Shown: positions 43,030 through 53,719 of the stretch, one piece after another
Numbering within the stretch: the first letter of the stretch is position 1
Layout of the letters: the number at the start of each line of letters is the position of its first letter
Assembly (NCBI GenBank): GCA_905221605.1
Contig: CAJNDS010000465.1
Span: forward strand, 56,001 to 120,000
Origin: Symbiodinium natans
Lineage: Eukaryota > Sar > Dinophyceae > Suessiales > Symbiodiniaceae
Direction: 5' to 3'
Length of the DNA: 64,000 nt
The notes under the pieces: generated by a model
What the model saw: only the letters and a program-made list of their open reading frames with translations
Databases searched by the model: none
Told to the model about the DNA's origin: nothing
Position numbers and translations under genes: made by a program

Positions 43030-43440
43030 GGAGAGCACTACACTTCTCAAAATATCACGTGCGCGTCAGGCTTTTTACCACTGGTGAGTCCGGTGGAGTT
43101 TTCGGCATTTTCGGCGGCTGCGGCTGCTCCAGCGGCCTTCAGAGCAAAAGTCTGTGCCAGGGATTCGCCTTTGTCCTTTCCGCAACAGTCCGGGCTCGAA
43201 CATGCAAAGTTGCAGGGCCTTTCGAGGTGCCCGAGAGAAGATCCAGAGCCCTGAGGGCTGCGAGCCCCAGAAGCTCGAAGCTCTATTGCAATGGTCGAGC
43301 ACAGCAGCAGACCGGCAGCCCGAGCGAAGCCAAAAGAAGGATTCGGATGGATCCTGCGCAGGGCATACTTGGGGCACTTCTCTGACAGAACACAACATGT
43401 TTCAACATCGTTGGACCATGCTGGCCGATGATGGCCCTTG
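43030..43440 (+). CDS. Weak coding candidate
   Basis: The + frame 43154-43441 reads RAFRGAREKIQSPEGCEPQK then LEALLQWSSTAADRQPERSQ and ends TMLADDGP. A minus frame of similar length overlaps. The + reading is slightly preferred on composition. Confidence 0.25.
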
Positions 43441-44141
43441 ACTAGTACGCCTTTGTGCTTGAAAGGGTGGGCGGTGCCAGAGGCCGGCACTGTCTGAAAC
43501 TGAGTAGGCGATTATGTGCTAGATTTGTGAACGCGCGCCGGAGGGGGGTCGGCAGGAAATGCAGAATGCAGGAAGCACGATCGGTTGATCTGACTGGTGC
43601 CTTGAGGTGAACTGTGGTCTGTGCGTGCTCGCGCCCGCCAAAGCTGCGAATTGCATGACGTTGCCGACCCTCAAGCCTGTGTCTGGCACATGGGTCATAA
43701 AAGCAGGAGCTCGACTTCTTCTATTCAGGGACGGCTTCTGATAGGTTCATAGGTTCCAGAAGTACTCGTAGAGTAGATCAGTGCAGGCAGCGATGGGAGA
43801 AAGTCAGGTAGGGAGGAGGATTTCTCGCCAGCCATGGCTGCCGTGACATTGGACGTCCCACAACTACCTGAGGCGATCTCGTCAACACATGTGCCACTAC
43901 ATGTCTTGTGCAACGCGAGAGGAGCGAACTTCAGGGCTTGTGGAGGCACCGTATACTTCTGATGCTTTGTCACTCATTTTGCTTTGGTGGGACACGCACG
44001 TGATACGTTGTGCCCCCAGAGGACGAGCTGGACCTTCGATGGCTCGAGGTCGAGACGGGATGGGAGTGAGTCAATTGAGTCACAGATGGCCACGGGCTGA
44101 AGTCGAGAACGCCTGGCGATCTCGGGTCGGGGTGCAGACCC

Positions 44142-44200
44142 CTTGCGGTTTATGGTTGAGGGTTCAGGGTTTAGGGTGTAGGGTTTAGGGTTGAGTGTTG
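44142..44200. repeat. Second interstitial telomere-like patch
   Basis: GGGTTCAGGGTTTAGGG followed by GGGTTTAGGGTTGAG units, about 50 bases, same orientation as the array 2 kb upstream. Confidence 0.85.
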
Positions 44201-44529
44201 CTGATGCCCATGATGCGGGCTGCCGGCCCCGAGCCGGGGGATTGTGCTCGGAGTTGTGCGAGAGTGGAAGATGCCCTTACTGGTGCTCTCCCCCAGTTTG
44301 CCGGTTGGTGGATTGACACAGTGAGGACCGGCTGTCTTGGGCTGTGCGGCTTGGTGAGACGGCTGGGTACTGAGACGCTGAGAAGTGAGAGCGAAGCTTG
44401 CCTCGTTGAGCACGACCCTGGGTGTGTGAAAACTGAAAGTCCCAGGCCCAGGCCTTGCGCCCGGTGCTCAGCAATCACCCCCCTGCCACCTTCGTCTTCA
44501 CCGCGCTTCTTCATTCTCAAGTCTAGGCG

Positions 44530-45375
44530 AGTGTGGTGAGCGCAGCGAGCGCGATGAGAGTGAGGGCGGCGTTGAGGGCTTGCAAGAAGGCCAGGCCAGG
44601 GCCATTGTCTTTGTTACTCTCGGACCGTATCAAGTTCTGCCAACTTTGCAACTGCCCGACCCCTGCGTCAGGCGAGCGCTGGCGTGAGGATTTTGCCCAA
44701 CTTCGATGTGATTTCAGGCGAGTGAGTCCGAGCGAGCGTTCCATTGTGAGCGCCCCACCCTCGTCTGGGTGTGCTCAATACTTTCCATAGCAGCTGCAAA
44801 TGTAGGCGTCTAACTCGAGTCTTTAGACCATGAAGGGGATGCAGTGTCGCTGTTGTATCTGTCGTGCAAGGCGGCGATCCAGACGATTGGAAAAGCTGGA
44901 GAACCAAATGCGCAGAGCCCGGAGCGTCGCGAAGTGCAGCATGTGTGGCAGTATGCATCGAACAGCCTCTCCTCGGCAATCTTTTGGCGGCATTCATGCA
45001 CATCGGGCAAGGCATAAGTGTTCTCAGAATCTCAAGAACCGAAGCTCACTTAGCCAAGCCGACTTTACTTACCTCACTTATCACCGTTCTTGCAAGGCAT
45101 GCAGTGACATCAAGCTGCATAGAAGCCGACGCCTCGGGTGTAAAAGCCTGCAAAGAGAGAGAAGCGAAGACACTCCAGGCCCAGCACCACTTGGCCAGCC
45201 TCACCCGAGAGCGTGATTTGCTGATAGACTGCCAGCGGCTGAGTCTGGCTGCGTTGCGGCCGCGTTGCGGACGCGTTGCGGACGCGGGACCTGACTCTCT
45301 TGGGCGCCAAGGCGTTCAGGAGCTGCTCTTGCTTACTTCAGACGGGCAGGACGCGCAAAGCATCCTAAAGTCTTA
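44530..45375 (+). CDS. Possible exons with coiled coil
   Basis: The clearest part is about 45145-45270, ACKEREAKTLQAQHHLASLT then RERDLLIDCQRLSLAALRP, a helical stretch. The upstream frame at 44533-44760 reads LLLSDRIKFCQLCNCPTPAS with paired cysteines but no complete zinc-finger pattern. The product is unknown. Confidence 0.35.
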
Positions 45376-45655
45376 ACGCTTCCTTTCCTCGTGTGCGCAC
45401 TTTCATTCTAGACCAAATGTGGTGAACACCACATCCTGGCAGGACCTCGCGAATCGGCATTGTGCCCCTTTGAAAGCGCGGGTTGCATGGCAAAGCAGAG
45501 GCGCAGTCTTGTGATTGCCGACCTGGGTAGTTCTCCAAGCTAGGGCTTGAAAAGCAGGTTCAGGGGTCCTGATATGCCTCCAGAGACCCCCCAACCGGAG
45601 TTTTGGGTACCCTGGGTAGTTTAGATAGCCACCCGCTTGGTAGAGCAGGTGCGAT

Positions 45656-47430
45656 GTGCTTGTTCTTTCTGTTGCTTTGTTTTGTGGAGTTCACCGGCTG
45701 CATGTCATTCATGGATCAGATGCCGATCCGAATGAACCGGTAGCCAAAGACGTCGTGTCCTCAGATGATGCGCTCGCAGAGTCAGATGGGTTAGCGCTGC
45801 AAACTCAGGTTGCCACCGGAGGAGCCGCCGAGTGGAAAAGTGTGAAGACGACAGAGTTCTGGAGAGAATTTGCGAGGATCTCAATCTTGGGCCACGCCTC
45901 GTTCGCAATCTGCGAGGCACAATGCATGATGGCTTTCCGCGACTTTGGCAAGAAGCCTTTGTTGTGCTTGGTAGGAATGGCAACTCTGCCCGAGCGCCCG
46001 GCTTGGTGCCATTTGGTACTCTTGGTCCTAGAAGCGTCATTGAGATGCCACCATGGGCTCCTTGTGGCCCAGGGCTTTCTGAAAGCTCCGCAAGATTCGA
46101 GGAGGGTTCGCTTTGATGACAAGCTTCAGGACCTCTGGGCAGCTAAAAGGATTGAGAAGCACCTAGGCCCCTTGCCAAGCCTAAGCGTGGGGCTTTGCTT
46201 TGCTATGCTGAAAGCAACGAATGAAGAACAAGTCGGATCATGTCGGATCACGACAAGTACTGACTGACAAGCCCAGAACCACTGGCACATTCTCATAGCG
46301 CGAGTGTGTCGGAGCAAGTCGGTGAGTATGTTTGACAGGAGTCGCCCAGAGTCCCACGGCAGCCGCCAGACAGGCAAGCGAGCACATCGCTGCACAAGTC
46401 CGAATAATGCAAGATCCTCGCTTGGAAGCTGCAAGAACCGGCTGTCTGCACAGGTACAGCGCTTGCTCGTTGTTTCAGCCTCAGGTTCCTTAATGCACGC
46501 ATCGGGGCAGACGCTTCGAGATCGAGGCATCGTAATCCAATCCTGAAGCATCGCCCGACCTCAGTCGGACCCCCAGAGAGACTGCCCCTTTTCCTGCCAC
46601 GTCTCTGGTCCGGCATCGGTTGGTTGAGCTTGCGCAGCCTTCTCACTTTGGTCCCGGTGTTGCAGTTCTAACCAGTCGAGAGTACGATCAGAAGGGCATC
46701 TTACAAAACTGAGGCAAGCACTGGCACCGGGGCCTCTGCAGTGGACACAAGGACGAGAGGAGATCCCCCACCAGTTCTCTCCTCCGTGCCACTGCTGCAA
46801 GGAGATCCGAGCACAGCGCAGAGCATGAGGACGCTCTTCGTTGCTCCTGCTCCTGAAGCCTGGGCGGCAGCATGCCCATGGCCAGGCGATGCAGCAAGAC
46901 GGGGTGGTCACAGATGAGCCCGATGCAAAGCGAGAACTCCAGCCCGGCGAGGGTTCGAAGTGCCCTAGCTCAAAGGACGTCCAGACTCGGCACAGCGCAG
47001 AGGCAACAGTGTAAGTGTAAGTGCAAGTTATTTTCAGAGTGCAAAGCTGCAAAGCAATACCGCGGCGAGTGGAGCTTTCACGGGAGGCTTGCGCTGCTGC
47101 GTTGCAAGAGCCACTGGCAATGACACCACACGTGCATGGGCACTGTGGGCAGCGTGTGGTCGTGTCACGCGCTCGGACATCTTGAGTTGCAGTGTCGTGC
47201 TACTAGAATCTAGAAGTCGTAGAAGAAGGAGTTACAGACTGCACAACGAGGCAGTCTGGGTGGCAACCTGGGCGGCTCGGCAATCTCGAAGTCGAGAGCG
47301 AACATGCCAGTCCATGCAGTTTTGAGATGTCAGATGATTCAGATGTGGTGACCGCTGTGCATCAAGCCACTGGCAGTCCCCAGCGCTCGCTGCAGCCGTG
47401 TCCATGGCCTCCCGGAGGCGGGGAGCATCG
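45656..47430 (+). CDS. Multi-exon gene, unknown product
   Basis: Several + strand segments look coding. About 45716-45840 reads DADPNEPVAKDVVSSDDALA. About 46110-46185 reads RFDDKLQDLWAAKRIEKHLG. About 46353-46444 reads PTAAARQASEHIAAQVRIMQ then DPRLEAARTG. About 46889-47010 reads MQQDGVVTDEPDAKRELQPG then EGSKCPSSKDVQTRHSAEA. The last ends at CAACAGT|GTAAGT, a textbook splice donor at 47011. A further frame from about 47220 reads LEVESEHASPCSFEMSDDSD. Near 45832-45930 a second frame (EDDRVLERICEDLNLGPRLV) competes with the first. No domain is recognised. Confidence 0.45.
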
Positions 47431-47817
47431 TTAGATACGTTGCCGCCGTGGTCGCTCGATGTCGCTCGATGTCGCTGGGTGCAAGAGCATTTGTGTGCTC
47501 CACGCAAGGTGCTGTGCAACAAGGCAGGGTCCCCAGATGAAAGTACAGAGAACTGAGAGAACAGACATGTGCGGCCAGCAGCAGGCAGCCCCGGGCGAGT
47601 TCACTATTGGGCTGAAGGACAGCCAGATTCCGCATCCTTCCTGATATGAGCGACGTAGTCATCGGTGTGGAAGGAAAAGCCTTTGCGCAGCCTCCGCCTG
47701 CTGCCACACACTGAGCTAGACAGCAGTCCGCCATGTTGAACTCAGCTTGCAGTTTGAAGCAGGCCATTTGTCGAGTGCTTGAAACGGAGGTTAGTGCACC
47801 GCGGCATGGGTATCCCA

Positions 47818-48285
47818 TCAGGCCTGCTGGGCAGGCTTCATGATCGCCTGATGTTGCCTGATAATGCTTAGCTCCGCCACCGGCTGTATGGTAGTATGAC
47901 AACGATGATGGCCGGATGAGTCCAGTTGGCACGGCGGTGGCGAAAACAGTGAGATTCTCAACATCTTGTTGTGACAGGCTTGCTGTAATTGCAGCACGTC
48001 ATCTACCCTTGGTGCGTGTTCAGTTATTGCACCAGAGCCTGTCAGTCCATCGCCGACCAAGTTGGCCCAGATTGAGTCCACAACCCTTAGTGTTTTTGTC
48101 AGAGAGCCGGTTTTCCCTCCCGAGAGTTTTGGGTTCTCAAGAGTTCTAGAGTAAATTGTTCTTGGAGCTTGCAGGGCAGCCACAAATCTTGTCCCAAACT
48201 GAAGTTTCATCAGTCCAAAAGGCCTTTGCGGCCGAAATGTCGAGAGGTCAACTGAACAGTTCCAGATGTTTTGAAAGTTCCCCAA
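47818..48285 (-). CDS. Weak minus-strand candidate
   Basis: The minus frame reads FGLMKLQFGTRFVAALQAP and VVDSIWANLVGDGLTGSGAI. It could be real or chance. The region is otherwise empty on +. Confidence 0.2.
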   Translation of the reverse strand: MGNFQNIWNCSVDLSTFRPQRPFGLMKLQFGTRFVAALQAPRTIYSRTLENPKLSGGKTGSLTKTLRVVDSIWANLVGDGLTGSGAITEHAPRVDDVLQLQQACHNKMLRISLFSPPPCQLDSSGHHRCHTTIQPVAELSIIRQHQAIMKPAQQA

Positions 48286-49830
48286 CGTTGAACAGTTAAA
48301 CTTCTGAAGGTTCTACCAGCTTCATAAGTTCTAAGAACCGCACGCCAAGCAAAATTCCCACACGTCCCAACTGCAGCGAACCGCTCTGTACAAGTAGCCT
48401 GGGTGCCAGGGCCTGCAGCAGGCGTTCTTTTGGACAGCAGCCTCGCTGAGTTCCTGATTCGGCACTACCTTGACCTAGCGAGTCGTCTAGCGAGTCGTCT
48501 AGCTTTCATGACCCCGATCTTAAGTTACTCATCTGTTGTTGTGTGAGTCATACATGTTGCATGTGTTGTTCGCCGTTTTTGGCTTCATGGGAGCAATTAA
48601 TGCAGTAGTAGCATATGAAACGCGCATGTCTGCCAAGAGTTTGCCTAAACAAGCCGCAGCACCCATATGCCCGAAACATGTGCAGGATGTGCAGAGAACA
48701 TGATGACCCCCCCCCCCCCCCCCCCCCCAAGATGTTTTTGGAAGCCTGTGCCATCTGCCATTGACTTTGGGCCCGGTCCCTGCCACAGGCAAGATAGCGA
48801 CATGTTACTGTCCCACTGAATTTGTAAAAAGCTCCTCATACAGAAAGGTGCAAGGTTTAGGCCTGCCCAATGAGTCTCAACGCCAGGAAGCTGTGCAAGC
48901 TTCCATGCAGCTGGCTCACACCCAGGCTGCAGATGAGATGCGTTGACACACCTTGTTTGTCAGGGGAGTGCGCGGGAAAACGATCATGAGATGGATTCTT
49001 GAATAACATCTTACCGTGGTCTGCTTTCCTTTGTACGCAACATGTTAAGAGGCGGCATGCATGTGAGTGGGAGAAAACCCCCAGGTGACCAGGTGTGAAC
49101 ATCACAATGCCAAGCCCACGCTCGACGCCTGACGGAGCCAGGCTGTTGGACTTGATCCTGAAATCAAGCTTGAACAGCTTGTTCATGAGTCGCACAACTC
49201 GCTGGAGGAGTGGTGTTGATCTTGATGAGACGCAGGAGGCAAGAACATGAGATCATGTAGGGCTCCATGCAGATCTGATGCATATCAACTGCTCAGGATC
49301 CAGAATGGGTAGCTCCAGTCGCCCAAGAGATTCCCAAGGCGACATGCTGCATGATTGCAGACGCGGTCATGACATGGCAAGATTGATCTTCCTGTCAGGG
49401 GGCTTGTTCGGCAGAGTGAAGACAGCATCACCAGCCATATCTGTGATAAACAGACCTCGACCAAGTAGACTAAGGCTTGGAAGCAGCAAGCGTGATCAGC
49501 ATGCATCCACAGAGGGGTGGCATTGTTCCTTTGAGCCTCATGAAGCCATGCGCTGTGTCCACCCTCCGTTGCGTGCAACGGCCAAAGGGTGGGGCCATCC
49601 ACGGCCGTCATCGCGGCCGCCACGGCCGGCGCGGCCTGGCCTTTTCAGTCTCGTTGGTGGCTTCACGCCGAAGAGTGTCTTCTTGCTTTCGTGCTGCGGA
49701 GCTTGGACGTGGCAGCGGCTCTCGCCGGTGGCCGTGGGAGGCTCATGGAGGGCCCACGGGATGTCACGTCAAAGGAATGATTAGAATGGCGTGTTTAGGC
49801 GTTTGTCCCCCAGCTGGAAAAAATTTGGCG
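48286..49830. other. Gene-poor stretch with C22 run
   Basis: A 22-base pure C run lies at 48707-48728. Frames at 49278-49938 on + have no recognisable motif. GGCCGCC-rich words recur near 49600-49640. Confidence 0.45.
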
Positions 49831-49840
49831 CGCGAGAGGA

Positions 49841-50330
49841 GTGCAGACAAAGCGACGGCGGGAGCAGATGGAGCAGGTGGAGCAGGTGGAGCAGGGTCCG
49901 GAGAGGCAAAGCCCAGATCTCGAAGATCTCGATCTTGAGGACGTGGAAACCTTGAGGCGGGGGTCCGAATTGTCGTAGGATTTCGTAGAATCTTTGAGGT
50001 CGGGTGACTGCTGAGGCAACTGTTCCAGTCTGCACTGGCGGTTGGCAGCACAGGCCTTGAGAAGGAGGAGTTTGCTCTTCTTTGCCAGTCCCTTTTGCAC
50101 ATAGATCTGAGTTATCTAGAGCTCGAGCGCATCTTCGAGCTGGTGGTTACAACTGAAGGGCGCGAGGTCATGACGGAAGATCACTTCGTGCGTACGATTC
50201 GGCACCGCTTCTTCCTGCGGGGCATCCGACGGGTCGTGCAGCTTCCAGACTCCGACTCAGGCTCAGACGACCTCCCGCCCACTTACGACCTGGACATGGA
50301 GACAGCAGAGAACCATCGCTCTGACGCCTG
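49841..50330 (+). CDS. Exon pair with degenerate EF-hand-like region
   Basis: Exon at about 49841-49975 is acidic: RREQMEQVEQVEQGPERQSP then DLEDLDLEDVETLRRGSELS. A stop follows, so an intron is needed. The next exon starts between 50015 and 50028 and reads SALAVGSTGLEKEEFALLCQ, SLLHIDLSYLELERIFELVV, TTEGREVMTEDHFVRTIRHR, then an acidic tail LPDSDSGSDDLPP. The two helix-loop-helix units resemble an EF-hand pair, but the first loop (AVGSTGLEKEEF) keeps the central Gly and hydrophobic residue and lacks the Asp ligands, so calcium binding is doubtful. The following gene starts about 150 bases on; the two could also be one gene. Confidence 0.5.
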
Positions 50331-50479
50331 CCAATACAAAGCCCATACAACTACAAGAGCTGGGTTCCATACATGTTCGAGTTCAACCGTTCAACCTAGG
50401 TTGGGAACCCTAAATGCTTCCTCTTATAGAAACATCCAGTCCCTCGCCTGAATTGAGGACACCGCTCCTTTTGTCGGTC

Positions 50480-52590
50480 CCTACGCAGAGATCCGAGAAG
50501 CTGGACTTGCACACGAGAAACGAAGATTCTATACTGGGTTTTTAGGGCCTCTGAACCTTTTCCAGGGCCCTTCTTCCGTGCTGAGGCAACGCGCGATCAC
50601 CGCTACCATGGCCGCTACACGGTTGATCGCCAGACCTGGCAAGACAGCGTGATTGACACCGTTGTTCAGCGAACAACTGCGCAGGCTCGTCCAAGACTGG
50701 TTTTCACTTGCGGGGCCATGGGTGTTGGCAAAGGCTATGCGCTGGCCTGGATGTCCCGGAAAGGTATCTTCCCGCTGGAAGATATTGTGCACATCGATCC
50801 GGATCACTTCAAGCAAGTGATGCCCGAATGGCAGGCATACCTACAGTATGGACGCAAACATGGGGATCCCGACATACCCGGGAACCGCTGCCATCGCGAG
50901 AGCTGCTACATGCAAGAGATTGCATTAGAGGACAGGGCATGGTCGATGAATCATTTTATTTGCATCACTTTAGCATCTTCAGCCTTACGGCGTGCAGCAA
51001 CTCCAGCCACTAGCCAACTTTGCGAGACTTTGCCGCTGAGGAGTCCCTGCGGCGGTCGCAGCACATCTGGGTTGATGGTTCTCTGCGCCCCTAGGATCGA
51101 TATTCCGGCATGTCTTGGGGTAGATTTTCCGGCATTTGGCTCTCTGTGCACATTGTTGGAATAGAAATGGGCGTGTTCATCTACGATCGTCGGCGCATCT
51201 CAGGCAATGCTGAGTGGTTTGTCAAAGTGTTCAGCGACATCCGCTTGCGCTACCCAGCGTATCAGATTGCGATTTTCAAGGTCACGGCGCCGGCAGCCTC
51301 CTCAGCTGATTCCAGCAGCATTGAATGGCAAAGGCACGGCATGAGAAGTGTGTAGAAGAGCAAGAAAACTTGTGCCAGGAAGAGATTATCCGCAAGAGGG
51401 TTGCAGACAGGGCCAAGCAAACTGGCCGCAGCATTCCCGAGACGATGCTGGTGGCGAGCATTGAGGCTGTTGAAAGGCCGCCCCGAGTTCTGCCCACGGG
51501 AGAAGACAGAACAGCACCGTAATGTGAAGTCCTTGTGTCAACTTGTGTCAGCAGCTCGTATGTGGACGTAGGCGAAGCCCTGAGGTCTGTGCTGACGTTG
51601 ACTCCCCATGCGGATTTCTTGGCCAGTATTGACAACTCAGAATGTACGCCACAACTGCAGTATTTCGCGGCAGTCGACCGCTCCGGCGACTGGCAACGTA
51701 TTGCGACGCGATTCGCTCATGTCTTGCCGGCAACGGACGCGTTTCCAAAACAGCTGTCCCCATTCTTTGTGTCACAACTGGAAGATTGCCCAAAGTTGGA
51801 GCTCCAGGAGCCTCTGGCCTTTGGCATTGACGGCATGCACAGATGCCAAAATGCCACATTGATCATGCGGGGCTCGAGATTTGAAGTGAAGCTCTCTCCG
51901 ACGATCCGCGTGACCCTGGATCCCGAGACACGTCGAGTCGCGAATATTCACAAAGATGCCGTGGCCGTGGCGTACCTCCACCCGCTGTCAAGCACGTTCG
52001 AGGGGTCTGAAGCAGAGCTCACATATGCTGAACGCCAGGTCTTGAGATTGGGAGCGTTTGCCAACTTCAATCTGGAAGATCAGCTTGTAGCCCTGAATTC
52101 TGTGGCCTCCACGACGGATCAACGTCAGCCTGCTCTTCTGGAGCCCATGTGCAGCTTCAGTTTGGTGTCGATATAGGCATGATATAGGTTGCGTCGGAAG
52201 TTGGTCGTGGGGTCGGGGAATTAGGCCCAACGGGACGGCCCAACTAGGCTCGTGAGCGTCGTTCACGACTGCAGGGGTTTCTTTTGGGGTGTTAAGTTTG
52301 TCCGTCCGCGGCTCAACTTCTTTGGCTGCGTCTTTGCTCGCAGCCAGGAGTTTGGCTCCGCATACCCGGTGTCCGAAGAAGAGGCTGCGTCTCTACCAGC
52401 AAACAGGTGGGCCCCAGTTACGCTTCAGCACATGAGGGAGGCTGGTGGCCGAAGGTTTGCATTCCTAACGCCGCTTGAGAAGTTGGCCAACCGCCGGGTG
52501 AGCGCAAACAGCGGCTTCTTGTTCGAGATCCTTTTGGACGGCGAGATCTCGCACCTTTTCTTTCCTGTCATATCTTCATTTAGCTAAAGT
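50480..52590 (+). CDS. Zeta-type P-loop kinase domain protein
   Basis: Five or more + exons fit the zeta-toxin/UDP-sugar-kinase-like P-loop fold, which is widespread in protists as a kinase of unknown substrate. An upstream segment near 50480-50530 reads EIREAGLAHEKRRFYTG. The main exon, about 50600-50940, has the Walker A loop GAMGVGKG (50715-50738), HIDPDHFKQVMPEW and CHRES. The exon at 51041-about 51088 has HIWVDGSLR. The exon at 51204-about 51290 has FSDIRLRYPAYQIAIFKV. The exon at 51378-about 51480 has RVADRAKQTGRSIPE. The exon from about 51552 reads VLTLTPHADFLASIDN, after which a C-terminal region runs to about 52176. A last exon at 52252-52587 includes ANRWAPVTLQHMREAGG. All lie in the expected domain order. 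There is no sign of an antitoxin partner, so a toxin role is not implied. Confidence 0.72.
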
Positions 52591-52960
52591 GCTATTTGAA
52601 CGCTTGTGCCAAGTTTCCAAGAAGGAGAACTGCACTGCACAGCAGGTTTCGTTTCACAGATATATGTTTCGGAACAGAAAAGGCAACGATGCAGTTTCCT
52701 GCAGTCTCAGATTTGTGCAGCTTCTGGCTGCTGCCTGCATGACAGATGCATACCCTAAGAACTCTTTCGGGGCACATCGCCGTTACGATCTTGCGACGGC
52801 CAAAGGCTGCAACACCTTCCTCGATAGGGACGTTCGAAGACGCTAGCGGCAGTCCCTCAGACTGCAGTCCTGAAGTGTGGCCAGCTCCTTGTAATAGTGA
52901 TGTTTATGGTCTCGGTGCCACTATATTTGGGGAACTACCAGTAGCAGGATGACGTAGGAT
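52591..52960 (+). other. Uncertain short exons
   Basis: One + frame near 52760-52950 reads AATPSSIGTFEDASGSPSDC and ends VYGLGATIFGELPVAG. It may be an exon of a flanking gene. No motif. Confidence 0.25.
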
Positions 52961-52972
52961 GAAGCTTGTGCT

Positions 52973-53719
52973 ATGCCAGCAGTGTCCAGCGAAGGCATAG
53001 CATCTCGCTCACCATCTTACAAAGTGGATCACATCGGGCGGACCGTGAAGTCCACAAAGCTGCGCCATGCCTGGACATTGTTTCTCGGTGGTGTCGAGAC
53101 CAAGGTGGAGCTGGAGCACAGCCGCCTCACAGGCAAAAAGAAGGTGCTCGTTGATGGGAAGCTGCTTTTCTCGACGACCGACAAGCACCTGAACTGGTGT
53201 TGGGAGCACCCGGAATCGAAAGCTCGAATCGGCTTGAACTCCGAGAATGGAAAGCACGTCCTAAGATGTGAAGAGCCCGAGGTGAAGACCTTGTCTAAAG
53301 ATGCCGAAGGAAATTCTGCCCAGTTAGACGAGCTATCTTCAGCTGCCAGCTTCGAAGCCGGCACCTGCAATTCTGAGACTTTGCCGGAGGAAGGTTGCAC
53401 GGACGGTGCAGTGCACGAGGACGCAGAGTATGAAGTGTTCTCCTCGGGATTCTCGGACAGCCCTATCAGACAAGACCTCGCAAGAAAGTATGCAACTTGC
53501 GAGAATGACCTGCAGGACCGGCATGCACTTCCCATGTGGGTCCATGTCACACGCCCAAACGGTTCAACTTGTCCAGCACCTGGTGCGGCACGTGCGTGCC
53601 CTCCCTCTGGGCTACTATGCACTAGTATCATCTGCCACCGCTTGGCTCGACATCCTTTCTTAAACATAGAACACGTAGAAGGCACATTTTACTTGCCGCA
53701 GTACTCGAACACACCATAG
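52973..53719 (+). CDS. Small domain protein, FAIM-like (weak)
   Basis: The frame opens at an ATG at 52973. Residues of about 15-100 read GRTVKSTKLRHAWTLFLGGV, ETKVELEHSRLTGKKKVLVD, GKLLFSTTDKHLNWCWEHPE, then a strand-rich RIGLNSENGKHVLRCEEPE. The order charged strand, E-H-x(4)-G-K-K-x-V-x-V-D-G-K resembles the FAIM beta-sandwich, so I suggest that fold with low certainty. The next ~60 residues are acidic and Ser-rich (SKDAEGNSAQLDELSSAASF), likely disordered. After about 53510 the frame loses coding character, and a different frame (VQHLVRHVRALPLGYYALVS) looks better, so an intron probably lies near 53520-53560. Confidence 0.55.
   Translation: MPAVSSEGIASRSPSYKVDHIGRTVKSTKLRHAWTLFLGGVETKVELEHSRLTGKKKVLVDGKLLFSTTDKHLNWCWEHPESKARIGLNSENGKHVLRCEEPEVKTLSKDAEGNSAQLDELSSAASFEAGTCNSETLPEEGCTDGAVHEDAEYEVFSSGFSDSPIRQDLARKYATCENDLQDRHALPMWVHVTRPNGSTCPAPGAARACPPSGLLCTSIICHRLARHPFLNIEHVEGTFYLPQYSNTP

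Noticed and set aside
42516-43385. 289-codon glycine-rich frame and its proline-rich antisense
   Set aside because: Both are produced by the G-tract; length and composition follow from the homopolymer, not from a gene.
50480-52590. Bacterial-type toxin-antitoxin locus
   Set aside because: The kinase is split by introns, lies among eukaryotic genes and has no antitoxin-like neighbour.
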